NCBI GenBank assembly: GCA_023374045.1
Contig: CM041776.1
Span: forward strand, 121,105,000-121,168,999
From: Limonium bicolor
Lineage: Eukaryota; Streptophyta; Magnoliopsida; Caryophyllales; Plumbaginaceae
DNA: 64,000 nt
Reading direction: 5' to 3'
The position numbers and the translations under genes are program-made. The first letter of the stretch is position 1. The number at the start of each line of letters is the position of its first letter. Positions 12,615-21,600 of the stretch are shown here, in pieces. Below the pieces are notes generated by a model, which ran no database searches, was not told the DNA's origin, and saw only the letters and a program-made list of their open reading frames with translations.

Positions 12615-12650
12615 CTCTACCCCCCTTAAAAAGGGGTACGCCCCGTACCC
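12615..12650 (-). other. Second PPT-like box with adjoining hairpin in C
   Basis: About 250 bp upstream of the true PPT (element orientation), a TTTTTAAGGGGGGTAGAGC-type box follows a hairpin with 7-bp arms GGGTACG/CGTACCC. D (24261-24310) and G (50941-50979) carry the same box and hairpin with different but still paired arms. The function is unknown. Confidence 0.65.
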
Positions 12651-12662
12651 TATACAGACGAT

Positions 12663-13084
12663 CTAGTCAGTAAACAAAGAAGGGTACTTCGCCCTCATCT
12701 TATCCTCTAACTCCCACGTGGCCTCTTCGACATCCTGGTTAGACCAGAGAACCTTCACCAGTCGCACTGACTTGTGGCGAGTGTCCCTAGTCTTACTGTC
12801 CAAGATTCTCTGAGGAGTCTCCACGATCTCATATTCGGTTCTAAAGTCAACCTCTCAGGTTCTAACACATGGGAGGGGTGGTGCATGTATTTCTTTAGCT
12901 GTGAAACATGAAAAACATCATGCACTTTACCCAGCTCAGCAGGTAAATTCAACCTGTAAGCAACCGGGCCCACCCGCTCCGTAATCTCATAAGGACCAAC
13001 AAATTTCGGGCTTAATTTGCCCTTCTGCCCAAACCTGAATACACCCTTCATCGGTGAAACTCGCAGAAATACCTGGTCGCCCAC
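12663..13084 (-). pseudogene. Integrase C-terminal region with chromodomain (element C)
   Basis: The frame opening at 13084 contains the GPYEI-type integrase C-terminal module (GKLSPKFVGPYEITERVG) and the FHVSQLKKY motif. A frameshift near 12850 moves the reading frame, and the next frame (ending at the stop at 12663-12665) gives a chromodomain-like tail ending VEEATWELEDKMRAKYPSLF. Such tails define chromoviruses, where the module is thought to guide integration to particular chromatin. It belongs to the same polyprotein as the integrase core upstream. Frame breaks may be real or assembly errors. Confidence 0.85.
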
Positions 13085-14112
13085 TGCGAACTCCAGGTCC
13101 CGTCGTCGAACATCACATCAGCATACGACTTCTGCCTATCTTGAGCAGCTTTCATGTTCTCCCTGATTTGCTGAACTTCAGCCTTAACTTGTTCTAAATA
13201 CTCTGGTCCTATAATGACCGTCTCACTCGACTCATCCCAGCAGAGCGGTGTACGACATGGTCTACCGTACAACGCTTGAAAAGGTGCCATCTTGATCGAA
13301 GCGTGATAGCTGTTGTTGTATGAAAACTCGATCAGATGCAATCTGTCAATCCAACTGCCCTGGAAGTCTAAGGCACATGCTCTCAGCATGTCCTCGAGTG
13401 TCTGAATAGTACGCTCAGTCTGACCATCTGTCTGAGGATGGAACGCGGTACTCAGCTTGAGTTCTGTACCCAACGCTTCTCTGGTAGCTCTCCAGTACCT
13501 CGAAAGGAATCTGGTATCTCTATCTGACACTATGGTCTTTGGTATACCGTGATGTCTCATGATTTCTTTCTCAAATAACTCAGCTAATTTGGTCACCTTC
13601 CAAGTATCCTTCATCGGTATGAATCGGGCTACTTTGGTAAGGCGATCCACCACCACCCATATCATGTTGAGACCTCCCCTAGCAGGTGGAAGCCCAACTA
13701 CGAAGTCCATGGAGATATCATGGAACTTCCACTCCGGAACTGGCATCGACTGTACCATTCCGCCCGGTCGTCGGTGCTCGAATTTCACCTTCTGGCATGT
13801 GAGACACCTCAAGACGAACTCGGTAACATCTGTCTTCATCCCCGACCACCAGAAGTATCTCTTCATGTCTTTATACATTTTAGAGGCTCCCGGATGGATG
13901 GAAACTGAAGAACAGTGTGATTCTCTAAGTATACGGTCTTTCAGATCCGTGTTGCCTCGTGGTATGCATAACCGGCCCTTAAGTCTGATCAGATCATCAT
14001 CATGAAGTCTGAAGTCGTATTTCTGACTCTCAAAGGTACCATCTGTCAGCTTCTGTCTGACCTCTCTCATGTACTCATCTGTCCTCTGAGCCTCTCGCAC
14101 CTCATCAACCAA
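13048..14112 (-). CDS. Integrase core of element C
   Basis: A 354-residue open frame carries a complete retroviral-type integrase core. The zinc-binding HHCC is H66, H73, C103 and C106. The catalytic triad is D136 (in SMDFVVG), D197 (in SDRDTRF) and E233 (in [10 protein letters not shown]), giving the canonical D-35-E spacing. The enzyme joins element cDNA to chromosomal DNA. The frame begins inside the RNase H-to-integrase linker and is separated from RNase H by a frameshift near 14250. At its 3' end it shifts into the 12663-13084 frame. All catalytic residues are intact, so decay is limited. Confidence 0.93.
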   Translation of the reverse strand: MVDEVREAQRTDEYMREVRQKLTDGTFESQKYDFRLHDDDLIRLKGRLCIPRGNTDLKDRILRESHCSSVSIHPGASKMYKDMKRYFWWSGMKTDVTEFVLRCLTCQKVKFEHRRPGGMVQSMPVPEWKFHDISMDFVVGLPPARGGLNMIWVVVDRLTKVARFIPMKDTWKVTKLAELFEKEIMRHHGIPKTIVSDRDTRFLSRYWRATREALGTELKLSTAFHPQTDGQTERTIQTLEDMLRACALDFQGSWIDRLHLIEFSYNNSYHASIKMAPFQALYGRPCRTPLCWDESSETVIIGPEYLEQVKAEVQQIRENMKAAQDRQKSYADVMFDDGTWSSQWATRYFCEFHR

Positions 14113-14252
14113 GCTGGAGAAAGAAACTAGCGAATGGAGTGAGTGTGCTCGACGGCTCAGGGCATCTGCTACAACATTGGCCTTCCCCTCTTTGTATTGG
14201 AGGTCAATGTCATAGTCTTTCAGAAACTCTAACCATCTCCTCTGTCGAAGAT

Positions 14253-14753
14253 TTAACTCCTTCTGAGTGAATATGTATTTAAACTCTTGTGATCGGTGTA
14301 GATCGTGACACTAACCCCATATAAGTAGTGGCGCCATATCTTCAAAGCGAAGACTACAGCTCCCAGCTCTAAATCATGTGTGGGGTAGTTCTCCTCATGT
14401 TTCTTCAACTGGCGTGAGGCATATGCCACCACCTTGCCATGTTGCATGAGCACGCAACCCAGCCCTCTGCCGGATGCATCACAATAAACCTCAAAGCCCT
14501 CTGTACCGTCTGGAATGGTCAGAACCGGTGCAGTGGTCAGTGAGTCCTTCAAGCGCTGAAATGATCTCTCACAGTCAACTGTCCACAAGAATGGTGCGTC
14601 CTTCTTCATCAGACTGGTCATCGGTTTCGCGACCTTGCTGAAATCTCTAACAAACCTCCTGTAGTAACCTGCCAGACCGAGAAAGCTCCGGATGTCGGTA
14701 ACAGTCTTCGGCCTTGGCCAAGTACGTACGGCATCAATCTTTGCTGGATCCAC
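14253..14753 (-). CDS. RT thumb/connection and RNase H of element C
   Basis: The 166-residue frame starts in the Ty3 RT C-terminal block ([20 protein letters not shown], residues 20-39) and continues into RNase [16 protein letters not shown] with the first catalytic Asp, then [20 protein letters not shown] and YTDHKSL. RNase H removes RNA from the RNA:DNA hybrid and leaves the PPT as primer. It is separated from the RT palm (14826-15320) by a frame change between about 14753 and 14826. After the stop at 14253 the next frame continues the normal linker towards integrase. Confidence 0.92.
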   Translation of the reverse strand: MDPAKIDAVRTWPRPKTVTDIRSFLGLAGYYRRFVRDFSKVAKPMTSLMKKDAPFLWTVDCERSFQRLKDSLTTAPVLTIPDGTEGFEVYCDASGRGLGCVLMQHGKVVAYASRQLKKHEENYPTHDLELGAVVFALKIWRHYLYGVSVTIYTDHKSLNTYSLRRS

Positions 14754-14825
14754 TGCGATCCCAGCATCGAGATGACATGACCTAGGAAAGAGACCTGGTC
14801 AAGCCAAAACTCACACTTGGAGAAC

Positions 14826-15320
14826 TTAGCATATAGCTGGTTCCCTCAATATCTCCAATACCCTCCTCAGATGTTCCTCATGCTCAACCTTAGACTTCGA
14901 ATATATCAAAATGTCATCAATAAAACACACAACCGACTTGTCCAGCTGCTCCCGGAACAAGCGGTTCATCAGATCCATAAACTTCGCCGGTGCGTTCGAC
15001 AAACCGAACGGCATCACAGTAAACTCATAGTGGCCGTATCGTGTCCGGAATGCCGTCTTCTCAATGTCTCCCTCCTTAATGGCTATCTGATGATACCCCG
15101 ATCTGAGATCAATCTTGGAAAACACAGATGCTCCCTTCAACTGATCGAACAGATCGTCAATGCGGGGTAGTGGGTACTTATTCTTCACTGTTACTGCATT
15201 CAGCTCTCTGTAGTCGATGCAGAGGCGGAGGCTACCATCCTTCTTCTTCACGAAGAGGACTGGCGCTCCCCATGGTGACACACTTGGTCTAATGAATCCC
15301 TTATCCAACAAATCTTTCAA
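14826..15320 (-). CDS. Reverse transcriptase palm/fingers of element C
   Basis: This 164-residue frame carries Ty3 RT blocks in order: [23 protein letters not shown], then LCIDYRELN, then [13 protein letters not shown] with catalytic D71, then [12 protein letters not shown], then FIDDILIYS with catalytic D135 and D136 (an FIDD variant of YxDD). It copies the element RNA from the tRNA primer. The frame is broken from protease at 15320/15333 by what looks like a single-base deletion in a run of A's. No catalytic residue is lost. Confidence 0.94.
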   Translation of the reverse strand: MKDLLDKGFIRPSVSPWGAPVLFVKKKDGSLRLCIDYRELNAVTVKNKYPLPRIDDLFDQLKGASVFSKIDLRSGYHQIAIKEGDIEKTAFRTRYGHYEFTVMPFGLSNAPAKFMDLMNRLFREQLDKSVVCFIDDILIYSKSKVEHEEHLRRVLEILREPAIC

Positions 15321-15332
15321 TTGTTCTTTAAC

Positions 15333-15999
15333 TCAGTCATTTCTGCCGGAGCCATACGGTATGGTGCCTTGGCTATCGGTCCGGTACCAGGTAGAAGCTC
15401 GATGGTGAACTCTACCTCCCGAGTGGGTGGCATGCCGGGCAGTTCCCGTGGAAATAAGTCGGGGAAACTCCGACACTACCGGTAAGTCGGGGTCGAACTC
15501 AGGGTCTCTCTCTATGTCCTGTACATAGCAGAGGTATACTTCTTCCTTTCTCCTTAATTCTCTATACATTGCCATGGCGGTGATGATCCTAGTCGAAGGC
15601 TCTCTGGGCCTCTGGCGGTATGATATTGTTACCCCAGACGGACTCCTGAGCAGCAATCTATGCTCGGCGCAGAGGATACGTCCCTTGTGCCGCTCCAACC
15701 AGTTCATCCCGAAGATAACATCAAATCCTAGCTTACTGAACTCTATGAAACTGACTGGAAAGTCTTCTCCCTTAATTCTGACAGTGGCTCCTCGGTAGTA
15801 ACGAGTGCAACGAACCTTCTCCTTAGACGGGAGCGTAACCGTGAAGTCGGGTAGCTCATCAGCGTCTAGCCCCAACCTGCTCGCGAATGATGCCGAGACA
15901 AAGGTATGCGAGGCCCTGAGTCGAAGAGAACTGATGCCTCAATCCCATTAATCGGAAAGGTGCCGGTGAGGATAGTACCGCTAGCGTCGGCCTGTGCCT
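15333..15999 (-). CDS. Aspartic protease of element C
   Basis: Downstream of a candidate splice acceptor (TTACAG at 16000), the frame reads through [17 protein letters not shown] to the aspartic protease motif FDSG (DSG codons 15914-15922). It then shifts into the 15333-15875 frame, which has the [18 protein letters not shown] block typical of the Ty3 protease C-terminus. It would cleave the Gag-Pol precursor. In related elements this sequence follows the gag zinc knuckle within some tens of residues; here about 1 kb carrying an AlkB exon lies between. Confidence 0.85.
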
Positions 16000-16118
16000 C
16001 TGTAAGTATGCTTAACGCACCTTCCGTACCGAGTCCATAACCTAATTGTGTTCACAAGCTTCATGAGTATTGATGGTATAACAAGAGTCGTAACAATTTA
16101 TATGAACAACACTGTTAT

Positions 16119-16124
16119 TTTATT
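16119..16124 (-). promoter_or_regulatory. AATAAA about 70 nt after the AlkB stop
   Basis: Minus-strand AATAAA in an AT-rich context follows the AlkB stop (16196-16198). It could be a polyadenylation signal ending a short Gag/AlkB transcript, a relic of the captured gene's 3' UTR, or chance. Confidence 0.3.
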
Positions 16125-16195
16125 TATAACCATCCTTTTACAACATGAGCTTTAATCTTACATCTCATTCCTCATCTCATTCTAACATTACATGG

Positions 16196-16953
16196 CTAAT
16201 ATTGTCTAAAGGTTAGGTTTAATCTTCCTGGTCTCATATGCGTCGCATTGATTACTGCTGATGGTGCTGTATTCAGCTTGATTCTCTTAATCCCATGGTA
16301 TAACATCCTTGATTCTCCTCCCAAAATTAATACATCACCTGACTTAAGTACTATCTTATCTGCACGGTCCGCACGCTTCTGCTCGCCGTATAAAAACTCT
16401 GCATCATCCCCAATGGACCAAGACACTACGGGTATCCCTCTTTCGAGAGACTCCATGTCTCGTCCTTATCCTGGTGTAGTCCCAGTCTATCTTTTTCGTA
16501 GAAGTTTACAATGCAAATGTCTGCCTGGATGTCTGGAATCGGTTCAGCTTCCAACTGCTGAGCGATTTCCACGACTTGTGTAATAACTGGATGGAACTCT
16601 TCGGGTATTCCCGGTGGTGAGACTCCATCTTGCTCCCTCATGGTTTGGTAATTCTTGGCATACGGATTCCAATCCTTGCCCAAGCTCATCATTTTTAATT
16701 TCATCCGTGCTCCCCCTGGGTACTCCGGTGTGTAAAAACCTCCCGGTCCCATTCCTAGTTGATTGCATCTTCTGATGATGGCTATTTGTGCTTCGGGTGT
16801 CAGGTATCCCCTTAATAAAATCATACCTGGGCGGATAACCTGACATTGTTCGGTTGGAAAGTCTATGGTTTCGATGTCGGTGTGCTCCGGGTTAGGTGTA
16901 GATGGTATGGGTAGCAGATGTTGAATCTTCCTAAAGTGGTAGTAGGTTATATC
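16196..16953 (-). CDS. AlkB-type 2OG-Fe(II) dioxygenase inside element C (frameshifted)
   Basis: Two overlapping frames (16426-16824 and 16196-16456) together span a complete AlkB-family catalytic domain. AlkB enzymes oxidatively remove methyl groups from nucleic-acid bases using 2-oxoglutarate, O2 and Fe(II). Visible features are an N-terminal block like plant AlkB homologues (RPGMILLRGYL, GPGGFYTPEY, MMSLGKDWNPYA), the substrate-lid region, and the iron ligands H (16474-16476) and D (16468-16470) in LHQDKDE. These are followed by SIGDDAEFLYG, SGDVLILGGES, the third iron ligand H (16295-16297) in MLYHGI, and the 2OG-binding arginine pair (16223-16225, 16205-16207) in RLNLTFR. Their order and R-x5-R spacing match E. 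coli AlkB H131, D133, H187, R204 and R210. One frameshift lies between about 16426 and 16456. The open frame starts after TAA (16954-16956) with no ATG before 16824, so a spliced Gag fusion is more likely than independent initiation. It has its own stop at 16196 and lies between gag and protease. Confidence 0.93.
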
Positions 16954-17401
16954 TTACTTAAGTTCTAATCTCATCTTATTCTTACTTAACTCATTTATTC
17001 ACCAAGCATGCATGATAATGCGGTAAGCAGGTAGTTTTTATTACTAAATGGTTATAGTGGTACCTGGCCTCGATGAGGGTTCAGGCTCATCGTCCCGGTC
17101 CACCATGTGTAAAGTGGGTCCCGACTTCTGGGTCACCGTGGGTTCTTGTCCGCCGGCTGCTGCACCTTCCTCTGACCGTCAGATCCAGCTCCCTGATCGG
17201 TCTTGCCCTTGCCCCTGGTATCGGGCCTATAGGCTCTGCTAGCAGGGTTCCGGTAACACTCATATGCCCGGTGTCCATAAACTCCACAAAAGTTGCACTC
17301 CACCTTACCTTTACAATCGAGCCCGGGGTGGTCCTTGTGACACCACCTACAAATGAAGCGTCGCTGGTAGCCACCACCGGCTCCCTTCTCAGTCTCAGAT
17401 C

Positions 17402-17480
17402 CTGATGATTCATAATGTCAATTCTCATATCTCAAATGGTTACTAATTTGTTTCTTAACTCATTAATATCAATTCCTTAC
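17402..17480 (-). other. Candidate 79-nt intron in gag (element C)
   Basis: On the minus strand GTAAGGAATT starts at 17480 and ATCATCAG ends at 17402. The segment is AT-rich with stops in frame, while both flanks read as gag (TPLRSRAPKG before, the zinc-knuckle region after). Confidence 0.45.
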
Positions 17481-17754
17481 CCTTTGGCGCCCTAGAGCGC
17501 AGGGGTGTAGCTGCATAAGCATACGTCAACTTCAGTGGCTCTTCCGGAGCCTTCTCCTTTTCCTCCTTCCCTTTGGTTCTGATTTTTCTGGGCCTGAGGC
17601 TGGTACTTTTGTTTCTTGTACCCTCCTTGCCCTTGACTTTCTGAGCTCTTACCAGCACTCTTCCTCTTAGCATTCTCCTCGTCCCTCAGCTGGACGGTTA
17701 TCTCAACCTTAGCAGCGGCATGATAGCACTCCTGCTTTTCCATAGTATTAGTCA

Positions 17755-17817
17755 CTCTTATTTCTCATAATCTAAATCTTACTCATTACTTACTCAAATC
17801 TCAATCATTCTTATTAC
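17755..17817 (-). other. Candidate 63-nt intron in gag (element C)
   Basis: On the minus strand the segment starts GTAATAAG and ends AATAAGAG. Removing it joins PTSYTTLQ to VTNTMEKQECYHAAAKVE, which restores gag colinearity. It is very short and AT-rich, near the lower limit for plant introns. Confidence 0.45.
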
Positions 17818-18659
17818 CTGCAAGGTAGTATAACTCGTCGGCCCCATGCCGTAGCGGAGTCGATGGCTAAGCCCGCCATAAAAGCGGTCCACCAGGATCT
17901 GGTCAGAATATCCAAGACCTGGCAGAAGACGGAGCAAGGCAGTGAACTCTGAGTAATACTCGTCCACTGTCATCTTGTCCGTCTGCTTAAGCGCATCTAA
18001 CTGTAAGCGCTTCTTCGTCTGGACATGGGCGGGGTAGTACTTTGCTCGTAGCAAAGCGGTGTACTGCTCCCAGCCGAACTCTGGATTGGCCACATGCTCG
18101 GCCCTCACCAGCTTCCACCAATCGCCTGCCGCCCCCTTCAGATAGAAAGCAGCTAGACGCACCTTGATCCCAGCAGGGACATCAAGGGTCTCGAAGGCGG
18201 TCTCCAGCTCGGAGATGTACGCCTCAAGCTTGGCGGGATCGGTCTCCCCCTTAAAGTGCGGGTCGAAGATCTGCTAGACTCTTCACCCAGTTTGGTTCCC
18301 TAGGTTGTGGCGGTGGAGGTGGTGCACCCGCACCAGGCTGATAGCCCATATGCCCTAATGCGGCAGCTACGATCTCCGCGATCGTCTGCCCTCCAGGTAT
18401 TCCTGAAGTATCCTCACCCTGGCCGCGACCTCGGCTTCCCCTAGGACGTCCTGCCATCTGAATAAGCATAACTCACATTAGATTTGTATTCACCACTGTT
18501 TCGGTTAACGAATTTATAACGTCCGTAGACGATAAAGACGGTCCACGCTTATTAGTGGTCATCTGACTCTACTCACTCTAACTTCTCACACCCTTAACCC
18601 ATCACTTATTCCTTAACTTATATCCTAACTCGGTGGTTACTCATGTCCGGTATTTCTTG

Positions 18660-18687
18660 ATCAGAGCGTAACTACGCTCTGATACCA
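18660..18687 (-). promoter_or_regulatory. PBS of C embedded in a perfect hairpin
   Basis: TGGTATCAGAGC (minus strand, 18676-18687) lies 5 nt from the 5' LTR end and matches an initiator tRNA-Met primer site. ATCAGAGCGT pairs with ACGCTCTGAT across the loop AGTT (18660-18683), so most of the PBS is in one arm. D and G have the same fold with a changed closing pair. Confidence 0.9.
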
Positions 18688-18692
18688 CTTTT

Positions 18693-21600
18693 TGTAACAC
18701 CCCATCCAAAGCCATTCGTGGTTATCGCAAAACTGAACACTTAATCGAATACGTCGCAGCGGAAATAAATAACACCTGGACCTTGCCACGGTCTGATCGT
18801 TAGAATATACCGGCCTTAACATTTACAATACTTATCCAAAGTACTTATCCAACTCAAAACATCACCAACCACAATACCATAACCAACCGAGTACAAGAAT
18901 CTTAAACATAATCTCAACCTTACATCAGTTTAATATAAACAGTCGGGTGCACAGGCGCAACCCGAACTCAAAATAAACATCCCACCCTAAGTCTAACCGC
19001 TCCTACTCTCGTAGTGCGTCCTCATGGGTCTCTTACCTGCAAGTGTAAAAATAGCCCCCGAGGGGGTCAGCACGAATGCTGGTACACCCTCTCATGGCCC
19101 CCAAGCTAACGGGGCTACGACGACTAATTGTCGATAGCATGGAAATTGATTACATACACAAGCATAATATGAAGTGCAATAACAATAACCACAGATGAAC
19201 ATATATAGTTCACAAACAATGAACGACTCAAGCGTTCCCTTATCAAGTGGGTTAGTAACCCCCTCCTTAGTCCTCATTTCCTTAATCTCAGTTCCTTACC
19301 TTACCTTAATCTTAATCTTAATCTCAGTATACAAACCTTTCCTGGAAGGGATTGGTTGTAGCTTAATTCGAACCTGGGATTTAGGTGATCCCACCGCACC
19401 ATCTTAATGCCACCTACTCTGGACGGGAGTCCAGCGTAGCTGAGCCGGCAACCGGCCCTAGGCTACAAGTCCGAAGACAAGTCCTTAAGCGGAGGGCGGA
19501 TCTGATTCAGATACCGTCCCCCTTTTTCCTTAGCATGCATGACCGGAGATCGGTCCCGGGTTTCCTCACTCAAGTTCCAGTTAGTCGACATCTTAATCAC
19601 CATGTGCTAGCTAAGCCCTAACGGGCATTAACCAACGACCATCAAACTTAACTCTTATTCTTAACTCAGTAAGTACTAAACTTGGTTAGTAACAATCTCA
19701 AGTCTCGCGGGTTAGTGTAAATAACACAATCACAACGAAACAATATAACCGGTTATGCTTTATCTTGTTTTAGTCATAGCAATTAAACAGATAGCACACA
19801 AGCCGAGGGACACCTCGTTAGCAAGCAGGTCACAAGAAGGATTGTACCGTTCACCGTCGATCGTTGTTTGTTTAAACCTTCTTCGGGGTCCCAATTCACA
19901 AACCTAAAACATTCATTCATTTTTAGGTCATTAGTTATTTGCACCTTACTTAACTCACTTAGTCCCTAGGGATTCCCATTCAATAACCTCTCAAGTCTTT
20001 GCCACTTAACTTACCACTTAATTTTTTAAACATTAAAACTTATACTTAATCTTAACTTAATTCCTTAAGTTCTTAGGGTCCTAATCATTACCACCCTACC
20101 AAAGGTATACCTCATTACCTATTACCATTCTTAGAATTCAAAATTTTTTTTTAAGTGTTAAGGGTCGACCGACCCACCGACCGACCCAACCCCTGGGTCG
20201 GTCCATTACAGAAACTCTTCCGTCTTTTGAAACCCATCCGACCGACCCAGACTAGACCGACCGACCCCACCACCTCTGGGTCGGTCCATTGCAGAACCCA
20301 TTTTCCTACATTAAATCTTTGCCCGACCGACCCAAAGCTAAGCCGACCGACCCAAACCCTCTGGGTCGGTCCAGTCCAGAGACATTCCGGCTGGCTCAAC
20401 ATGGCCCGACCGACCCAAAATGGGCACCCCTGGTCACCCTGGGTCGGTCCACTACAGATTTTCCTCTTAAATTGCTCTTTCAATTCCAAGCTCTTCCACA
20501 AGTGTCCTAATAGGTCCAACACCATCTTGGCACCTTAAACCCACCTTATAACCTCCACCAAACTCATTAAAACAACTTCCAAAGATCTTCTCAAACATTT
20601 ACTCAATTCTTACAAAGCTCCCAACACTTAGCACTTATTTTCTTACATTTCTCACATGCATTCCTCCAAGAATTTCAATTAACCAAATGCTCCCTCCTTA
20701 AGAACTTGACCACACCATGTACACCCCACTTCCCAGCCTTATTGCATTTACCAAACCTTCCTTAGATTCTATACTCTAGTTCTCACCTAACCATTTCAAA
20801 GTTTCACCCTCACTTACATCTAACTTACCCAAGTTTTCTAGCTTCTTTTATCAACATTTACCTAAGTCCTAAATACCCAGTACACTCTTTGTTTCCTAAA
20901 TCCTTCACAGTGACGCCTAAGTCATTACAAGTCATTTAAACACCCTATCTCACTCACCTCTTTTCATCAAGACCACCTCTAGAACTTCCTAGTACTTCCT
21001 TAGTCATGAAATCTCCTTAGAATATCTTAAACACTTAGGTTCTCCTCTAAATTTTGCCATGGGTTCTCTAGTATATAGTTGCATCCAAACACTTGGTTTT
21101 CTCCATCAAACAACCAATATCACTCAATTTCTCATCACAACACCTTAACACACAATTTACACAAAACCAAAACCACACCACATCATCATATAGTGCTTAA
21201 ACTTAAAATGCTTGGCACTTAGGCCCTTAAATGACAATAATCTTAACCACTGAATTTCCACATATATTGCCTTCAACCTGCGAATACACACAACAAAGCT
21301 CCCATTGAAATAAAATGCTTCTTGTAATTCACCTTGATGTTCTTAAACTATCTCTTTTTCCTCATTTGCTCCTTAGTCACAAGTTCACAAATATGCTCAT
21401 TGTTTCTCCTAGGTTTTATATAACCCTTTTTCTAATGTAACTCTACACTAAACTCATCACATATCTAAATCCCATTCCCTTAAACAATAAAACACCTTAA
21501 GGTAAGTAATTTACCTTGTTCTTTTACAAGCTTAAAAGCTTCTTTCTTCCTTAGGTTTTTCTTTGTTCAATCTCGGTCACCAATGTGTATCTCCTTGCCA

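Larger units (their letters stand above)
16000..17063 (-). other. Candidate alternatively spliced segment containing the AlkB exon
   Basis: On the minus strand CCAG|GTACCA (donor, intron from 17063) and CTTACAG|AGGCA (acceptor, intron to 16000) bound 1064 nt that include AlkB. Joining them keeps the frame read just before the donor (VDRDDEPEPSSRP) in phase with protease. A nearer acceptor, CACTTTAG|GAAG, would give a 133-nt intron (16931-17063) leading into the AlkB frame, but it is one base out of phase in this copy. A 1-nt frame change near 17135 separates the knuckle frame from the donor frame. Splicing is inferred only. Confidence 0.5.
17064..18469 (-). pseudogene. Gag of element C with CCHC zinc knuckles
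   Basis: Pieces in order are: N-terminus (18251-18469, MAGRPRGSRGRGQG then a proline-rich stretch); the Retrotrans_gag-type capsid core (17794-18162: KGAAGDWWKLVRA, then a region ending DRFYGGLSHRLRYGM); a K/Q-rich linker (17455-17755); and two zinc knuckles in another frame (about 17255-17365), CRWCHKDHPGLDC and CNFCGVYGHRAYEC. Gag forms the particle and binds RNA. At least two breaks coincide with AT-rich GT...AG segments that look like short introns (17755-17817, 17402-17480); others are simple frameshifts. The polyprotein has the normal order except for AlkB before protease. Confidence 0.85.

Noticed and set aside
13559..14005. 148-codon plus-strand ORF
   Set aside because: Antisense shadow of the integrase core of element C.
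20155..20538. ORFs of 73-127 codons on both strands
   Set aside because: They are translations of the GACCGACCCA hairpin array; the same happens at 9743-10141 in the other LTR.
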